Below the pieces are notes generated by a model. It saw nothing but the letters and a program-made list of their open reading frames with translations. It did not search any database and was not told the origin of the DNA. A stretch of 64,000 nt of DNA, taken from assembly GCA_027627225.1 (NCBI GenBank), contig CM051030.1:26135927-26199926 (forward strand), written 5' to 3'. Made by a program: the position numbers and the translations under genes. This stretch comes from Congeria kusceri (lineage: Eukaryota; Mollusca; Bivalvia; Myida; Dreissenidae). Shown here one piece after another: positions 22,438 to 35,055 of the stretch (its first letter is position 1; the number at the start of each line of letters is the position of its first letter).

Positions 22438-22963
22438 GTAAGATTTTTGAAATTGACAATTATAATTATGGTGTTAAATATAGCGGTATAATTTTGTGAG
22501 TTCTTTCGCTTATGCATTGAAGTCTTTCTCCAAAATACGGGGCATAAACCCGGACAGTACTTAAATCTGGACACCTGACAAGTACTGTGTTTGCATGGTC
22601 AAAACCAATTATAAAATGAGATGATATTGATAAAATAATTATAGGAGCTATTTATTTTATGGGCAAAAACGTATTTGATGGATGTGTATAGTAATACATG
22701 TACGGTACATGACCGGATTTAGGGAATAAAAAATGTAGATCGGATAAAATAAAAGTTACTTTCGGGAAATTTATTTTTATTTCATTCTTTTCTAAAGATT
22801 TAATACAATTAGCCGATCGCTGAAACAAAATTGTAAATGGTTTTAAGTCTATAAAGCCTTCAGCCGCTAATAATAGCCCATGTTCTTGCAACAGATCTAA
22901 AAATAGATACAGGTAAACACATTACTCATCAAGACATCAGTGTTGTGATGTCAATATTCCAAC

Positions 22964-23107
22964 ATGGCGGACAATATGAAAATGGCATTACAAATTTCAG
23001 TGATTATTGCAAATAACAATAAAAATAATGAAGAACATCGTATGATTTATCACATGTGTGTACTCAACAACCGTGGCAAATGTTGTTTTTTTATGTATAA
23101 ACAATGA
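22964..23107 (+). CDS. Small open frame of unknown function (second copy)
   Basis: Identical to 11,041-11,184. Confidence 0.2.
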   Translation: MADNMKMALQISVIIANNNKNNEEHRMIYHMCVLNNRGKCCFFMYKQ

Positions 23108-23334
23108 GTGTAAATAGCACAAGTGAAAGTGTATCTCGGAATAAAAAGTCTTCAAGTTCAAGTCAACTTGACAAGAAAGAACAACTCCCAGATTCTTGGT
23201 CAAAATTGGCAAGTAACAAACATGGTTTTGATTTATATGTCAGTGGATTGGTATATGATCAGCTTTATTGCATATTCTGCATATTGTGTTTGTTTCAGCA
23301 TATTCTGCATATTGTGTTTGTTTCAACAAACTGA
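23104..23334 (+). CDS. Serine/lysine-rich open frame, possible exon (second copy)
   Basis: Identical to 11,181-11,411. Confidence 0.25.
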   Translation: MSVNSTSESVSRNKKSSSSSQLDKKEQLPDSWSKLASNKHGFDLYVSGLVYDQLYCIFCILCLFQHILHIVFVSTN

Positions 23335-24242
23335 CTAATGGAATGGTGATTATATGACAAATTATATAAAAAGTAAGCATATTTCATTTAACCCCAGTTC
23401 ATATCAGACATTATAAGCCAATTGGTTAGTATTATACATTTTTTGTAAAGGTTTACACATAAGGGATGTCAACAAACAAGGCACCCTCCAAATACTTAAG
23501 TTTTTAATTGATTAAAAATGCATTACAATTCAAAAGATTGTTTGAAATAACAATGCTGTTAACAGTATAAATAAAAGGAGTGTTAAAATTATTAGTGTTT
23601 ATCGGAGGTCTCCTTGAATATCACACTTGATGTTATCGGAAGTTTTGGGTAGGTTTACCAGTAATCAATCTGTGTAATTATTATGTATGAATGAACTTAA
23701 GGTAGTGTATCCGTAATAAACTCCCGATGTCGACTGATGTCGGCATTGATCGTACATATGGTGGTTCAAAGCAACATGGAGCCATAACTCGTGTTCCATA
23801 TTTTTAGAGTTATTGTCCGTTGTTAATTTGTATATATGAATTTAGTCCGGAGAACAACTCGATATCTAAAAGAGCTATCAACTTTAAATTTAATTGGTAG
23901 ATAGATCTCATTGAGGGGAAGTGAAGTAAACAAGTGCAGTAACTCTCGCTTCAATTTTTATAAAGTCATTGCCCTTTGTTAATTTATATATTTGAATTTT
24001 GTCTGGATAATATATATAAAAACTATCAGATGTATATGTTATAATTAAACGAATATCAAACCAAACCAGCAAAGTCCCCTGACTAAGCGGCATTCGGGGG
24101 GTATTTCAGACAAGACAATGACAGTTCTAGTTTATTCTGATTGATGATTTTTAATAAACAAACTATTTTTTCCAGGCAGGTCATGAGTGTTATTTCGCGT
24201 GTTCTTATATAAATTTAATGTATACATTCCTTTTTATGCCCG

Positions 24243-24568
24243 CACTTTCAGAGGGGGGAGGGCATTTATATTTGCCCTTGTCCATCCGTCAGATTTTTGT
24301 GTCGTGCATAACTCAAAAAGTATTAGTTATTACTGCAAGAGATATGAAACCTTACACACATATTAACCAGCATGTGCAATTGCGCACCTCCATATTTTGG
24401 TTTGGATGTTTTTGACATACCTGGATTTGTGGATTTTTTTTGGCAAAAGAAATGTCTATTTTAACTTGTATCGCACTTAACTCAAATAGTTTTGCTGCTA
24501 TAGCAATGAAACTTTACAAACATATTAACTTTTTTTCGATATTATGGGAGTTTTCAGACAAAAGTGGA
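24243..24568 (+). repeat. Dispersed repeat, TTTGCCCTTGTCC family (copy 3)
   Basis: Same element as at 12,320-12,645; I see no difference between these two copies. Confidence 0.6.
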
Positions 24569-25012
24569 ATGTGGGGGCATCCGTGTCTTATGGACATATG
24601 TCTATTAGAATCTGTGACATATTTATTTGATAATTGTCATTTTGCTATGTAAACAAGTCTCTGTAAACAATGTGGAATGCTTAATAAAATTGTTTTCTTA
24701 TGTTTACAAGGTCATTGGCTTCCAAGGAATTAATATGGCAGTGACTCAATGTGTAGTGTTGGCTAAGGGATTGAAATTGTCTTAAGGGTGGGTCTCAGCA
24801 AAGTTTTTGTCTGTCATATGTGCCAGTTATTCACAGAAATTAAGCAGGATGGTGCACAAACAATTAGACATTAAATCTACATGCAAAATGCTGTATATAT
24901 ATATCACTGTATTTTTGCACGTCCCCATTTGAAGGTTACACTGTCCTCAGTGTGCGTTTACACTGTCCTCACTTGGTCTCGGTTAGATTAGATATTACTT
25001 TTTTTTACACAG

Positions 25013-26226
25013 GTCTTGATGACTGCAGTGTCGATGACTGTGATGTTGAACCAGATGGCCTAGAACCTGAACTGATACATATGGTGGTTCAAAGCAACTT
25101 GGAGCAAGGTATTCTTTGGTGTGAAACCTGTTGAAAAAAAGGTTTACCTATATCTCCGGCTAGTTCAGTTAATTAAGAGTCGGTCTATAAACCTAGCATT
25201 CACAAGTTGGATCCAAATAAAGAAGGACTTCATATTTCTACCTACAACAATGATTGTAACCAAGAAAAGCCGCAGTAAAATTATTCATTAATATTATTAA
25301 TTTTATTTGCCTTTGGACTTCAAACACCATTTTTCTGAGCGCTGGCTACTGTTACACATAGGAATGATTACTTGAAACCAAAAGTACTGGTGGGTTGCTT
25401 AGTTTTTTTGCCCTAAATTAACTTTAGGGTCATTGGAAGAATGGAATTTTAATTCTGTTTTAATTCTGAAAATAATTATGCACATAAATGTAAATAATGT
25501 CATTGTGTTTTTGCATGTCCCCCTTTGAAGGTTACACTGTCCTCAGTGTTAGTTTACACTGTCCTCGTTTGGTGTCAGTAAGATTGGATATTACTTTTTT
25601 ATTTACAGAGTACTGATGACCACATTGACGATGACTGTGATGTTGCACCAGATGAGCAAGAACCTGAACTAGAATATAATGGAGGTCCAAAGCGACATTG
25701 AGCAAGGTATTCTTTGTTGTGTAATCTGTTGAAAACTATTTTCATAGGATTCATCCGGATAATACAGTAAGAAGTATGCCAGTTTGTCAGTATAGCAGTC
25801 ACAAGTTGGATCCACACTGGGGTAGCCTTAAGGGGTCTTTGAGCTTATCTGCGTATTTTGTATTCATCGTTCATCTGCACATCAAGCTTTTGCACAGTAG
25901 AGGCACCTCTTTTTGTCTACTAACACAATACTGAGACTTATGATTCGAAGCATAAATGAAGTTTTCTAGCCCTCATATTTTCAATATTCATTTTCTTTTA
26001 GGTCATAAAAATCCATTATAAAATGTGAGTGTCAGTAAGGTACAGCATTTTCACGAAGTGGAATAAGTTTCTAATCATGTGTGTTTTATTTTAAATCTCC
26101 AGTGACAGAAGACCATGGACTGAAGGGGAAAAGACTATTGTGTTGTTTTCGATACCTACTTCTACCGAACTTTCTGGAAAACACCAGTGTGCAGAGCTTT
26201 TACGTCAACATGTAGAGTTACAATAG
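25013..26226 (+). pseudogene. Exon remnants with duplicated acidic exon (copy 3)
   Basis: Same arrangement as copy 2: acidic exon 25,013-25,108, frameshifted duplicate 25,609-25,706, terminal block ending at 26,226. It has the same extra base and the same loss of the upstream AG acceptor. The matching promoter block is at 22,313-22,437. Confidence 0.4.
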
Positions 26227-28116
26227 AGATCATGGACGATGATTAAACAGTTTATACAAAACCGTATTATGGCTGAAAAAACAAAACAAAAACAAAATAT
26301 GTTGTTGCCTTATGTCAGTGTCATCAAACACTCGTCGCTGTACTGAATGCTGTACTAAAGTGCTACATATCACTGCTTCTTTTCAATGATGAGGCTTGGA
26401 TGACTGCTGTAGTGAATATATAATTTAAAATTATTTCCTGGACTTTGCTGAAATTATGTGAATTGAATATATTGTACAAATACTACTGGCCCGATTAAAA
26501 AGAAACTATGAGAAGCTTCATTAGCAAGTGTGTGCACAAAAAAATATGTTCCGTTTCTGATCAGTGCCTTCTTGGAGTACTTTGTGTTTGACGACTGTTC
26601 AATTTAATTGCTGTTTTTTGCCCAGTTGGTTTTTAGCAACTACAGTGTACTGTTATCATCATTTTGTATAGAATATAGTGACCTGTTCAAATGGAATCAA
26701 ATATCTTAGATGAACTTGGTCTAATTGCTTTTTTGAATTAAAAATCTCTTGTCTTGAGGTTCTAACTTCTTGGACTAGTTTTCAAATTTTCAAACGTATT
26801 GCGCGAAATTTGTGTTCCTCGAATTCAAGTGATTCCACAGTAATTAAATAAATATTTCATTAAAAAACTCACACAGTTTTAGTTGAATATATATTGATGT
26901 TTCGGCTATTCTGCCTTTTTCAAGATAATCAACAAAATGTAGCAAAGCAAAATGGTTGGAATTATAGATGTAGAGAATGCTAAACGATGTCATACATTTA
27001 AATGTTATGCTTTCGGATTTGATACAATACAATTATTTCCGATAGAAACATTTATAAAAAAGCAAAAATAGCAAGTTATGAAGATATTCTGGAGACCATT
27101 TGTTTCTTTAATCTCTATGTTAATTTTGTCAGAAAATGTGTTTCTCTACATGATAATAAGCTTTATTACGTGACTATGTTGTTTGTGTACTGCTAATGTG
27201 CCACTGACCAATAGACTATCAGAACTGTTTGTATAAACTCCATACCAACTAAAATATTTGCCAGGACATGACTCAGTCTGTTTATCTTGCATTTTGTGTC
27301 ACTTTCTTTGCTGTGAGCAATCCACTGCTAGTGACCAAACTTGACAGTTGTCACACTTATACATTATTAGACTACCACTAATTTGCGTATAGAATTGAAT
27401 TACAAACTGATTTTATTTGACAATGATTGCATTCTACTGATTAATATATACAATTATATAATATATCCGGAAATTATCATGAATAAATACACTAACAAAT
27501 ATGTACGAGTTGTTACAGATTTATTTCAGATTGTACATTAATTGATAGAAATGTATAAAAATCTTGTACAGTTGTGTGACATCAACGCGTGCGCATAAAA
27601 CGATGCAGCCTGTTTAGTTTATAAATGAAGATCAATCACTGAATGCCAGGTATTCCCAATTCTATCTATTACATTTAATCATAATGATTGTAAAGCTGTT
27701 AATAGGGTTAAGATTTAATGGATTGCATGTCTTAAGTAGGTTTAAGGGGTACATCAAATATAGACACGTATTCAAAAATAATGTTTTGTGTATCGTTAAG
27801 AAAAAATAAACACAAGGTACGTTTTTCGACACACGGCTGCAGTCGGACTTGAACTCACACCTACAATGTACGCAACAACAATACCGTTGACATAAGTGGA
27901 ATTTCTTCTGCATTTATATTTCATTCATAACGATTTTACTACTGCAAATGATTTTCCGTGCCCACGAAGTGTCCCACGGACAATTCTTTATAATTATTAA
28001 AAAAATATTTGGTGTTTATAAAATCGTAACCTATGTGATCAGCAATCATTTTATAAATACTTCCCATGCTTTAGTAATATTTGACCAATCATCAGAAACC
28101 TATTCTCATTGGTCAG

Positions 28117-28378
28117 CTATCGCGTGCGCGTGTAATAGCTATCGGGTAAGCAAGTAATCACTCTCGCGTGCACACGTAATAGCTATCGCGTGCGCACGTA
28201 ATAGCTATCTCGTTCGCACATAATAGCTATCGCGTGCGCTCCTAACTCTATCGCGAACATACGAAATACTATCGCCTGCGCACGTAATATCTATCGCGTG
28301 CGCACGTTATAATATCGCGTCCGCACGTAATAACTATCGCCCGCGCACGTAATAACTATCGCGGGCTCACGTAATAAC
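28117..28378. repeat. Palindromic repeat array A (copy 3)
   Basis: Equivalent of 16,194-16,455, apparently identical to it. Confidence 0.85.
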
Positions 28379-29128
28379 TATCGCTAATGAAATAGTTCCT
28401 ATGTCCCCGAACCATTAAACCCCAGTGACAGCAGATCGGCCTTCGCGCGGCGCACTCACGGCGTCCAAGATATATGCAGAACGCTGAGGTGCGTGCTGTG
28501 CTGTCGCCAGCAACTTTGGGCGCTGTGACAAAGCCTAGAACCCCATGTCGCCGCGATTATTTTGACCATATTCAATAACATCGACGTTGCTCGGCGTCTG
28601 GACGACGCGCTGGAGAGAGCGCGGTGGGAACGCCGTAGCAACGCTTTGGCGTCTTCTTAATGTCTGCAAGCGCTGTGAATAGACTAGTCTTGTTCAAAGT
28701 TTATGTATTCACCAAATGTTCAAAATTCATATATTCAACAATGAAACACTCAACTGAATGAAATAATAAGAATTATGTACGGTGTATCGTTAAGACAAAA
28801 TAAACACAAGTATTTTCGATACACGGCTGCAGTCGACTTGAACTAACACCTACAAAAGCCGTGCACGTCAATGAAAATTGTACGCAACTACAGTACCGTT
28901 GACAATATTGCAATTTCTTCTTCATTTATATTTCATGCATAACGATTTGACTACTACAATTGATTTTCCTCGGCCACGAAGTGTCACGGGGATAATTCTA
29001 TAAAATCATTAAAATAAATATTTGGTCTTTATAAAATCGTAACGTATGTGTTAAGCAATCATTTTTAAATATTTCTCATGCTATAGTAATAATTGACCAA
29101 TAATCAGATACCTATTCTCATTAGTCAG

Positions 29129-29369
29129 CTATCGCGTGCGCACCTTATAGCTATCGCGTGCGCACGTAATCAATATCATGTGTGCACGTAACAACTATCG
29201 CGTGCACACGTAATAGCTCGCGCTTGCGCACGTAATAGCTATCGCGTTCGCACAAAATAGCTATCGCGTGCGCACATAATGCTATCGCGTGCATACGTAA
29301 TACTATGGCCTGCGCACGTAATAGCTATCGTGAGGCACACGTAATAACTATCGCGTGCGCATGTAATAA
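29129..29369. repeat. Palindromic repeat array B (copy 3)
   Basis: Equivalent of 17,206-17,446, apparently identical to it. Confidence 0.85.
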
Positions 29370-29905
29370 ATGACACTAATGAAATAGTTATCATGTTCTC
29401 GAACCATTAAACCCCAGTTACAGCAAATCGGCCTTCGCGCAACGCACCCACGGCGTCCAAAATATTTGCTGAACTCAGAGGTGCGCGCTGTGCAGTCGCC
29501 AGCAACTTTGGGCGCCCCGACAACGCCTAGAACGCCCTGTCGCCGAGATTATTTTTTCTATATTCAAAGACATCGACGTGGCTCGGCGTCTGCACGACGA
29601 GCTGGAAAGAGCGCGGTGGGAACGTAGTAGCAACAATGCGGCGTTCTTTTAAACTTTACAAGCGCCGTTAAGACGCTGTACGAACGCTGTAGGACTGGAG
29701 CCTATATGTATCGTTATGGCGTGTTGTCGTGTTGGCGTCCTTCAAACCCGCTAACAAGCCAGAAAGATGGCATAAAGCAGCCACCATACCAACACACATT
29801 ATGAAAGATTCAGTGTCTGTTAGAAGCTCATCAGCATCTCAAATGCATATGTTTATTTCCATATTTGACTAAAACATGTTGAAATGGATGTGTCGACTTC
29901 GCAAA

Positions 29906-29963
29906 CACTGTCCTCAGTGACATGTCACACTGTCCTCAGTGGTGGGTCACACTGTCCTCAGTG
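29906..29963 (+). promoter_or_regulatory. Three phased CACTGTCCTCAGTG motifs (copy 3)
   Basis: Identical to the cluster at 6,060-6,117. Confidence 0.55.
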
Positions 29964-30389
29964 GACGGTCGCAAAAATAATCAACTCCAGTTTTCCTTGT
30001 GTCCTGGGTCCGTTTTAACAAACATTTAGAGCCTGAATCCGAGACTTAAATACCAATAACTAAAATTTGAGACTTCTTCAGTTAGAAAATTGTTTCACTA
30101 AACAACTTCATGTTAGTGTTGTACACATTATGATGAAAGTGATGTTTTATGATAATGAAATAACGGTCTGTACGCTATATTGTTCTGTTTGTGTCTTAAA
30201 AGAACAACTCAGAACATTATGCACATGTTGGAGTTGTGAAATAGTTCATGATTTTAAATTATATAGCCTTCAAATGGTACGATGTATGCGGAAAAAGTAC
30301 GGCGCCTGCGCAATGCGGCGTCAGTGGTATTCGTCACTGCTGTTTATTTAAAAGAACTCCTCGCGGTGGGTAAACCTTTAAGGGGATGT

Positions 30390-30843
30390 TACAGTGTTCC
30401 GTTAGGACCACTCGTTGTTTCGCATTGTCGACCTCTGGATTGCAATTGCGAAAACGCGAAAGCACGATACGAGGACACGAGATAACGAAGCGATTACGCG
30501 AGATCACGATTCAAGATCGCAAAATTAATATGGAGATATTATTAGATTAAAAGATTAATAATAGACTTATAGGTTAATATCGCGATCTCCCATCGTGTTC
30601 TCGAATGTTCGACCTTTGTATTTACAGGGGCGAAAACGCGAGATTACCCATTCTCGCATCGTAATCTCGCGTTATCGCTCCGTCGTCTCATGCCATCGAA
30701 TCGTGCTTTCGCATTTTCGCCATCGTAATCCATAGAGAGAGGGGAGTGGGTGGGTGGGTCGGGGGGCGGGGAAGAGAGGGAGAGAGAGAGATTTTGAGAT
30801 TTTGACAATGCTAAACAACGAGTGGTCCTAACGTGACACCGTA
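30390..30843. mobile_element. MITE-like element (copy 3)
   Basis: Equivalent of 18,467-18,920, with GCAATTGCG at 30,443-30,451 where copies 1 and 2 have GCAAGTGCG. This is the first marker, reading rightward, that sets copy 3 apart from the other two. Confidence 0.7.
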
Positions 30844-31714
30844 GGATATTAAGCGTGAGTTCGCACGTTAGCCACTCAAAATAATATTAAATAACGTCAT
30901 GCAGTTAAAAATAAGTATAAGAAATGGTAATCTAACCACATTTATTAAACTCTAAGGTGCAGAGTCCGGCTTTTCTGACAAATATAATTTGCGGTTTTTC
31001 CCATTACCCTTAAATTGACCTCGTACGGGTGCTGAATGGTATTTATGAACGCAAGTTATATTTTAAAAGATAACAAATAGATTTCTTGAAAAGAAATAGA
31101 TAGATATCGTTCCGGAGCTTCGTTTACGTTAATTACTCAAATAAATAACTACAAACTACAGACTAGTGAACGCGTGTTTAACAGACGACATATCGATCTG
31201 GTTTAGGGTGCTATTCTCATTCGGACTATATACGAATGAATCAAATGAATATTACATATTGTAATAATGCATGCTGTTCGTTCGTCCTCTGTTGTCGAAA
31301 AATATAATTTTCGGCGTTTTAGCAAAGCGAATCAGACGAATATGTCAATGTAGATCCGATAGGTAATTTCACGTTTTTCTCACGAGTAGAGCTGATTAGG
31401 CATTCAGCGTTAGGATTGACTGACAGATATACACGTTAATTCTAAATCATTTACAGCGAAGTGATTTGAAACGTTATTGATACAAATGCAAATAATATGT
31501 TATTATATTTAAAAAAAAGAAAATATATTAATTATAATAAGAAACAAAACATTGAGCGTTACAGGCATTTGTTTTAATGAATGTTTGTTCAATTTTCTAC
31601 TACTTAGCACATGTACAGCTATATAATAACGCCTCATATCATTGCAATAAATATTATTTAATATTTTCTATTACTGAATGTTACGATTAATAGTATCTTG
31701 TTGTATATCAATGG

Positions 31715-32762
31715 TACAGTATCCTTGTAAATTGAGATAATCAAGCATTAATGTTTGCAATGAATTATGATGTATACTGGAATGGTATTATATAGCATAG
31801 TTATCCCACTGAGGGGTTTTTGTCTCCGGCCCAGACGTTAGACGAGGCTGCCTTAATAGTTGCTAACGAGTTGCTAACGAGCGGAATTCGTTGTGTCATG
31901 CAGTATGCTCTATAATTTTGTGAAATATTGTGTATTGTGTAATTGTTGAATATAGTTGAGAATGTTTATGTGATGCATGTGTTGTATGTATGACTCGTAC
32001 AAACATAAGACGTAATAGTCTGTATCAGTCAGTCGGTCATACCATCGACTATACTATCGGTGGTACCTTGTTGTGTCAGTGTGACAGTATCCTTGTATGT
32101 TGAGATCATAGATCATTAATGCTTGCAATTCATTATGGTGTATACTGGAATAATATAGTATGGATATCCGACTTTGTTTTTTTTTCTCCGGTAGAGACGT
32201 AAGGCTTGGCTGCCTTGATAGTTGCTTACGAGCGGAACTCGTGGTAGCATACAGTATGCCGTATAATATTGTGAACTGTATTGTATTTTATATTGTTCTA
32301 TGATTTTAGTTGAGCATGTTTATGTGATGAATGTGTGCATATTGTATTTTCGGACAGATGTCGTAATACAAGGCATCAGTCAGTCGGTCATACCAGCCGT
32401 TATACTATCGGTGGTACCTTGTTGTGTCAGTGTGACAATATCCTTGTATATTAAGATCATAGATCATTAATGCTTGCAATCCACCATGTTGTATACTGGA
32501 ATAATATAGAATATATTATAGTTATCCCACTTTGGGATTTTTGTCTCCGGAAGAGACTGTAGGCGTGGCTGCCTTGATAGTTTCTTACGAGCGGAACTCG
32601 TGGTGGCATACAGTATGCCGTATAATGTTGTGACCTGTATTGTACTATGTATTGTTGAATGATATAGTTTAGCATGTTTATGTGATGCATGAGTGTATAT
32701 TGTATGGACGGACAGAAGACGTAGTACACGGTATCAGTCAGTCGGTCATACCAACCGCTATA
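31715..32762. repeat. Three tandem ~355-bp repeats (copy 3)
   Basis: Equivalent of 7,873-8,925 with private changes, for example TATCCGACT for TATCCCACT and TATATTGTTC for TATAATTTTTC. Confidence 0.85.
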
Positions 32763-33376
32763 CCAGAAAACGTGTTTTTGGTTTGTTGTTTTGTTTCTCT
32801 ATCGGGAGCGTAGTTGTAAAGGGAATAAAAATGTTCAGTTTGACTTTGATAATTAAGCATGCTCGGAGTGGCATTTTCGGTCATTTTATAGACCGACTTA
32901 TTGAATATCTGTCAATGCAAAATATACCCGTCGTCGTTAATTTAGCAGCAAACATCGCCATCTCTTTCAGTTTACTCAAATATCCCCATGTTCTAAGCAT
33001 ATCTGCACTGTTTCACAGCATTATGTTGGATTTTATCGACAGTGCGCTGAACTGCTCCATTTTAATGAATCAGATTTCAATTTAAACGTTATCCACTCCA
33101 AATGCGTTTGTAATGCAAAATGTTCTGTTACCGCTTTGTCCGTTAGAGGAAAGTTAGGTGAAAGTAATTTATACTTATTTATTATATGTATTCGATATTG
33201 GTAATTCACAAGGACTAAATCCAAATACAAATAGCGTCAACAATGATCCTCTGATCATGTTCGGTTCATATACGAACAACTAACAATGCTATAGTTAATA
33301 TTAATAATATAATAATGGCTTTAAAACTAAATTTGTAATTAAAGAGAAGCAATATAATCCAAAACTTTGTGTTATG

Positions 33377-33722
33377 TCCCCAGACAGCGGTGTGTAAAGT
33401 CCTCACTGTCTGTGTGTAAGTCCTCAGCGGTTGGGCTGTGTCCAGTTCGAATAAAACAAAAGTGCATTTACTTTAATATCCGATATATTCGAGATGTCGC
33501 TGTTATCAAATATCAAAGAATAATATTACTAAATAATAACAATAACATAATAAGCAGAGTAAAATAATATATTTTAATAAATACGATATTTTTATAATTT
33601 AAATATATTTTGTGTGTGATGTCCTCAGACAATGGTGTGTGAAGTCCCCACTGTTTGTGTGTAAGTTGTCCTCAGTGGTTGGTCTGTCCTCAGTGATAGG
33701 TCTGTCCTCAGTGTGAAGTGTA
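33377..33722 (+). repeat. Two diverged blocks of GTCCTCA motifs (copy 3)
   Basis: Equivalent of 9,535-9,880 with private changes such as GTCCTCAGCGG for GTCCTCAGTGG. Confidence 0.65.
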
Positions 33723-33916
33723 TCAAGCAACTGTCCGCATTTGTCTGTAAAATGACATGTTTTATCCTTATATTTTAGACAAGAAATAAATAGCTGTAAA
33801 GGATGGAAATGCACTATAGAGCATGTATGTGAAATTAGAAAGTCATACGATGTTTGCATAATGGTGTCCCGAGTCGACTGCAAATTTCAGGTGTCCTCAG
33901 TCTACACCGTAGACAC

Positions 33917-33920
<4 letters not shown>

Positions 33921-33975
<55 letters not shown>

Positions 33976-34240
33976 GTTGTGTGTGTGTGTGGGTCGGTGG
34001 GTGGGTGTGTGGGTGTGTGTGTGGGTGTGTAGGTGGGTGTGTGTGTCGGGGGGTGGGTGTGTGTGTGGGTGGGTGTGTGGGTTTTGTGTGGGTGGGTGGG
34101 TGGGTAGGTAGGTAGGTAGGTAGGTAGGTATGCATTTATGTATGTATGTATGTATGTATGTATGCCCATGCAGAGTATATATGGCAGAGTATGTATGTAT
34201 GTGTGTGCGTGAGTGTGCGTGTGTGTGTGCGTGTATTGTG
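33921..34240. repeat. Compound microsatellite ending the array
   Basis: A (GT)27 run to 33,974 passes into TGTTGT, then GGGTGTGTGGG-type GT/GGTG sequence, then (GGTA)n around 34,103-34,130 and (TATG)n around 34,137-34,164, and finally mixed GTGTGC. The homology with the 11.9-kb unit stops in the GT run. Histidine/threonine- or valine/cysteine-rich open frames here are artefacts of the repeat. Confidence 0.93.
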
Positions 34241-34798
34241 TGTCAATTATCAACGTCTTTATGTGTCCATTTTTTATCGTGTACAATAATGCAAATTTAT
34301 AACTTAACTTTACCTTTGATTGGCGTCTGAAATAAATAGTGTACACAACATCAAAAAGTGTATGCATCTACTATATAAAATAAATTGGTTTTCAAAGGTA
34401 TACATATCAGTAACAATGAAAAGTCAATAACTGACTGAATAGTGTAATCAAATTTATTTGTATTAGTTACCTAACTTGAACGTCGCTATCCGAGGACCAC
34501 TGTTAGAACAGATTGCCAAAACGATATTAAATGGTGTTAAATTGTTAAAACAAAATAATAGAATATATCAGTAGTTGTTTAGAGACAGTTACAAGCATAG
34601 AATTAAAATACTATAACACAATTTTGCAATCTAAGGCCAGCCGGTCGTTCATAGGTTCTACACACACATGTTTTCCATATTACAATGCTCTCTTTTGAGC
34701 AAGCTCGAATCAGCGACACAACTTTACAACAGTAAAACTACTATATATTTGATATTAACCTTGAAGTCTGCTATATGTGCGACAGCAACTTGTTGTTT
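34241..34798. other. Intergenic DNA beyond the array
   Basis: Low-complexity sequence ends by 34,240. The remainder is AT-rich with no coding pattern or repeat that I recognise. Confidence 0.4.
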
Positions 34799-35055
34799 GG
34801 CCGGGCCCGGCTAGCTCAGTTGGTAGAGCGCCGAACTCTCAATCCGGGGTTCGTGAGTTCGAACCCCAGCCCGGCCACATAACTTGTGTGGGGATTGGTC
34901 AGCAACATTCTCCCCCTACATCTGATTTAAATAGGAAAGTTTTTAGTTACTGGCATAAGTATGTGCACTTAATACTGGTAACCCGCTTAGATCGTCTATG
35001 ATTGCCCAGGAAAAGTGTGAATAGGTTAACTGACCGACGTAATATGACTTAAACA
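34799..35055 (+). mobile_element. tRNA-derived SINE, copy 1
   Basis: The head is tRNA-like: TAGCTCAGTTGGTAGAGCG is a good A box and GAGTTCGAACCCC a good B box, both needed for RNA polymerase III. An anticodon-like loop CTCTCAA lies between paired arms. The acceptor pairing is shifted (GGCCGGG with CCCGGCC, leaving six extra bases), so it is not a working tRNA. The tail (GGGGATTGGTC, TAGTTACTGGCATA, GTATGTGCACTTA, TGCCCAGGAAA, AGGTTAAC) is shared with the copy at 36,745, which proves a dispersed family. Confidence 0.85.

Larger units (their letters stand above)
27776..29706. repeat. Direct duplication of a ~1-kb block, copy 3
   Basis: Same two-block arrangement; I see no differences from copy 2. 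Confidence 0.75.
22059..33974. repeat. Tandem 11.9-kb unit, copy 3 (array right end)
   Basis: The sequence follows copy 2 at an offset of 11,923 until about 31,376. There a small deletion (TTGCATGAG reduced to CACGAG) and later small indels bring the offset to about 11,918. The homology ends inside the (GT)n tract at about 33,974; the palindrome and promoter that follow (GT)n in copies 1 and 2 are replaced by GT/GGTG/GGTA/TATG microsatellite and then unrelated DNA. This marks the right edge of the array. Substitutions private to copy 3 lie in its distal part, from about 30,446 onward. Confidence 0.92.

Noticed and set aside
32693..33085. 130-codon plus-strand open frame in copy 3
   Set aside because: It exists only because of a one-base insertion (CATTTTATAG for CATTTATAG) relative to copies 1 and 2. 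Composition and lack of any motif suggest non-coding DNA.
33897..34367. 156-codon His/Thr-rich minus-strand frame
   Set aside because: It is a translation of the GT and GGTG microsatellite.
34799..34876. Functional tRNA gene
   Set aside because: A and B boxes are good, but the acceptor arm pairs only with a six-base shift and the T arm has mismatches; a second copy with the same non-tRNA tail shows it is a SINE.
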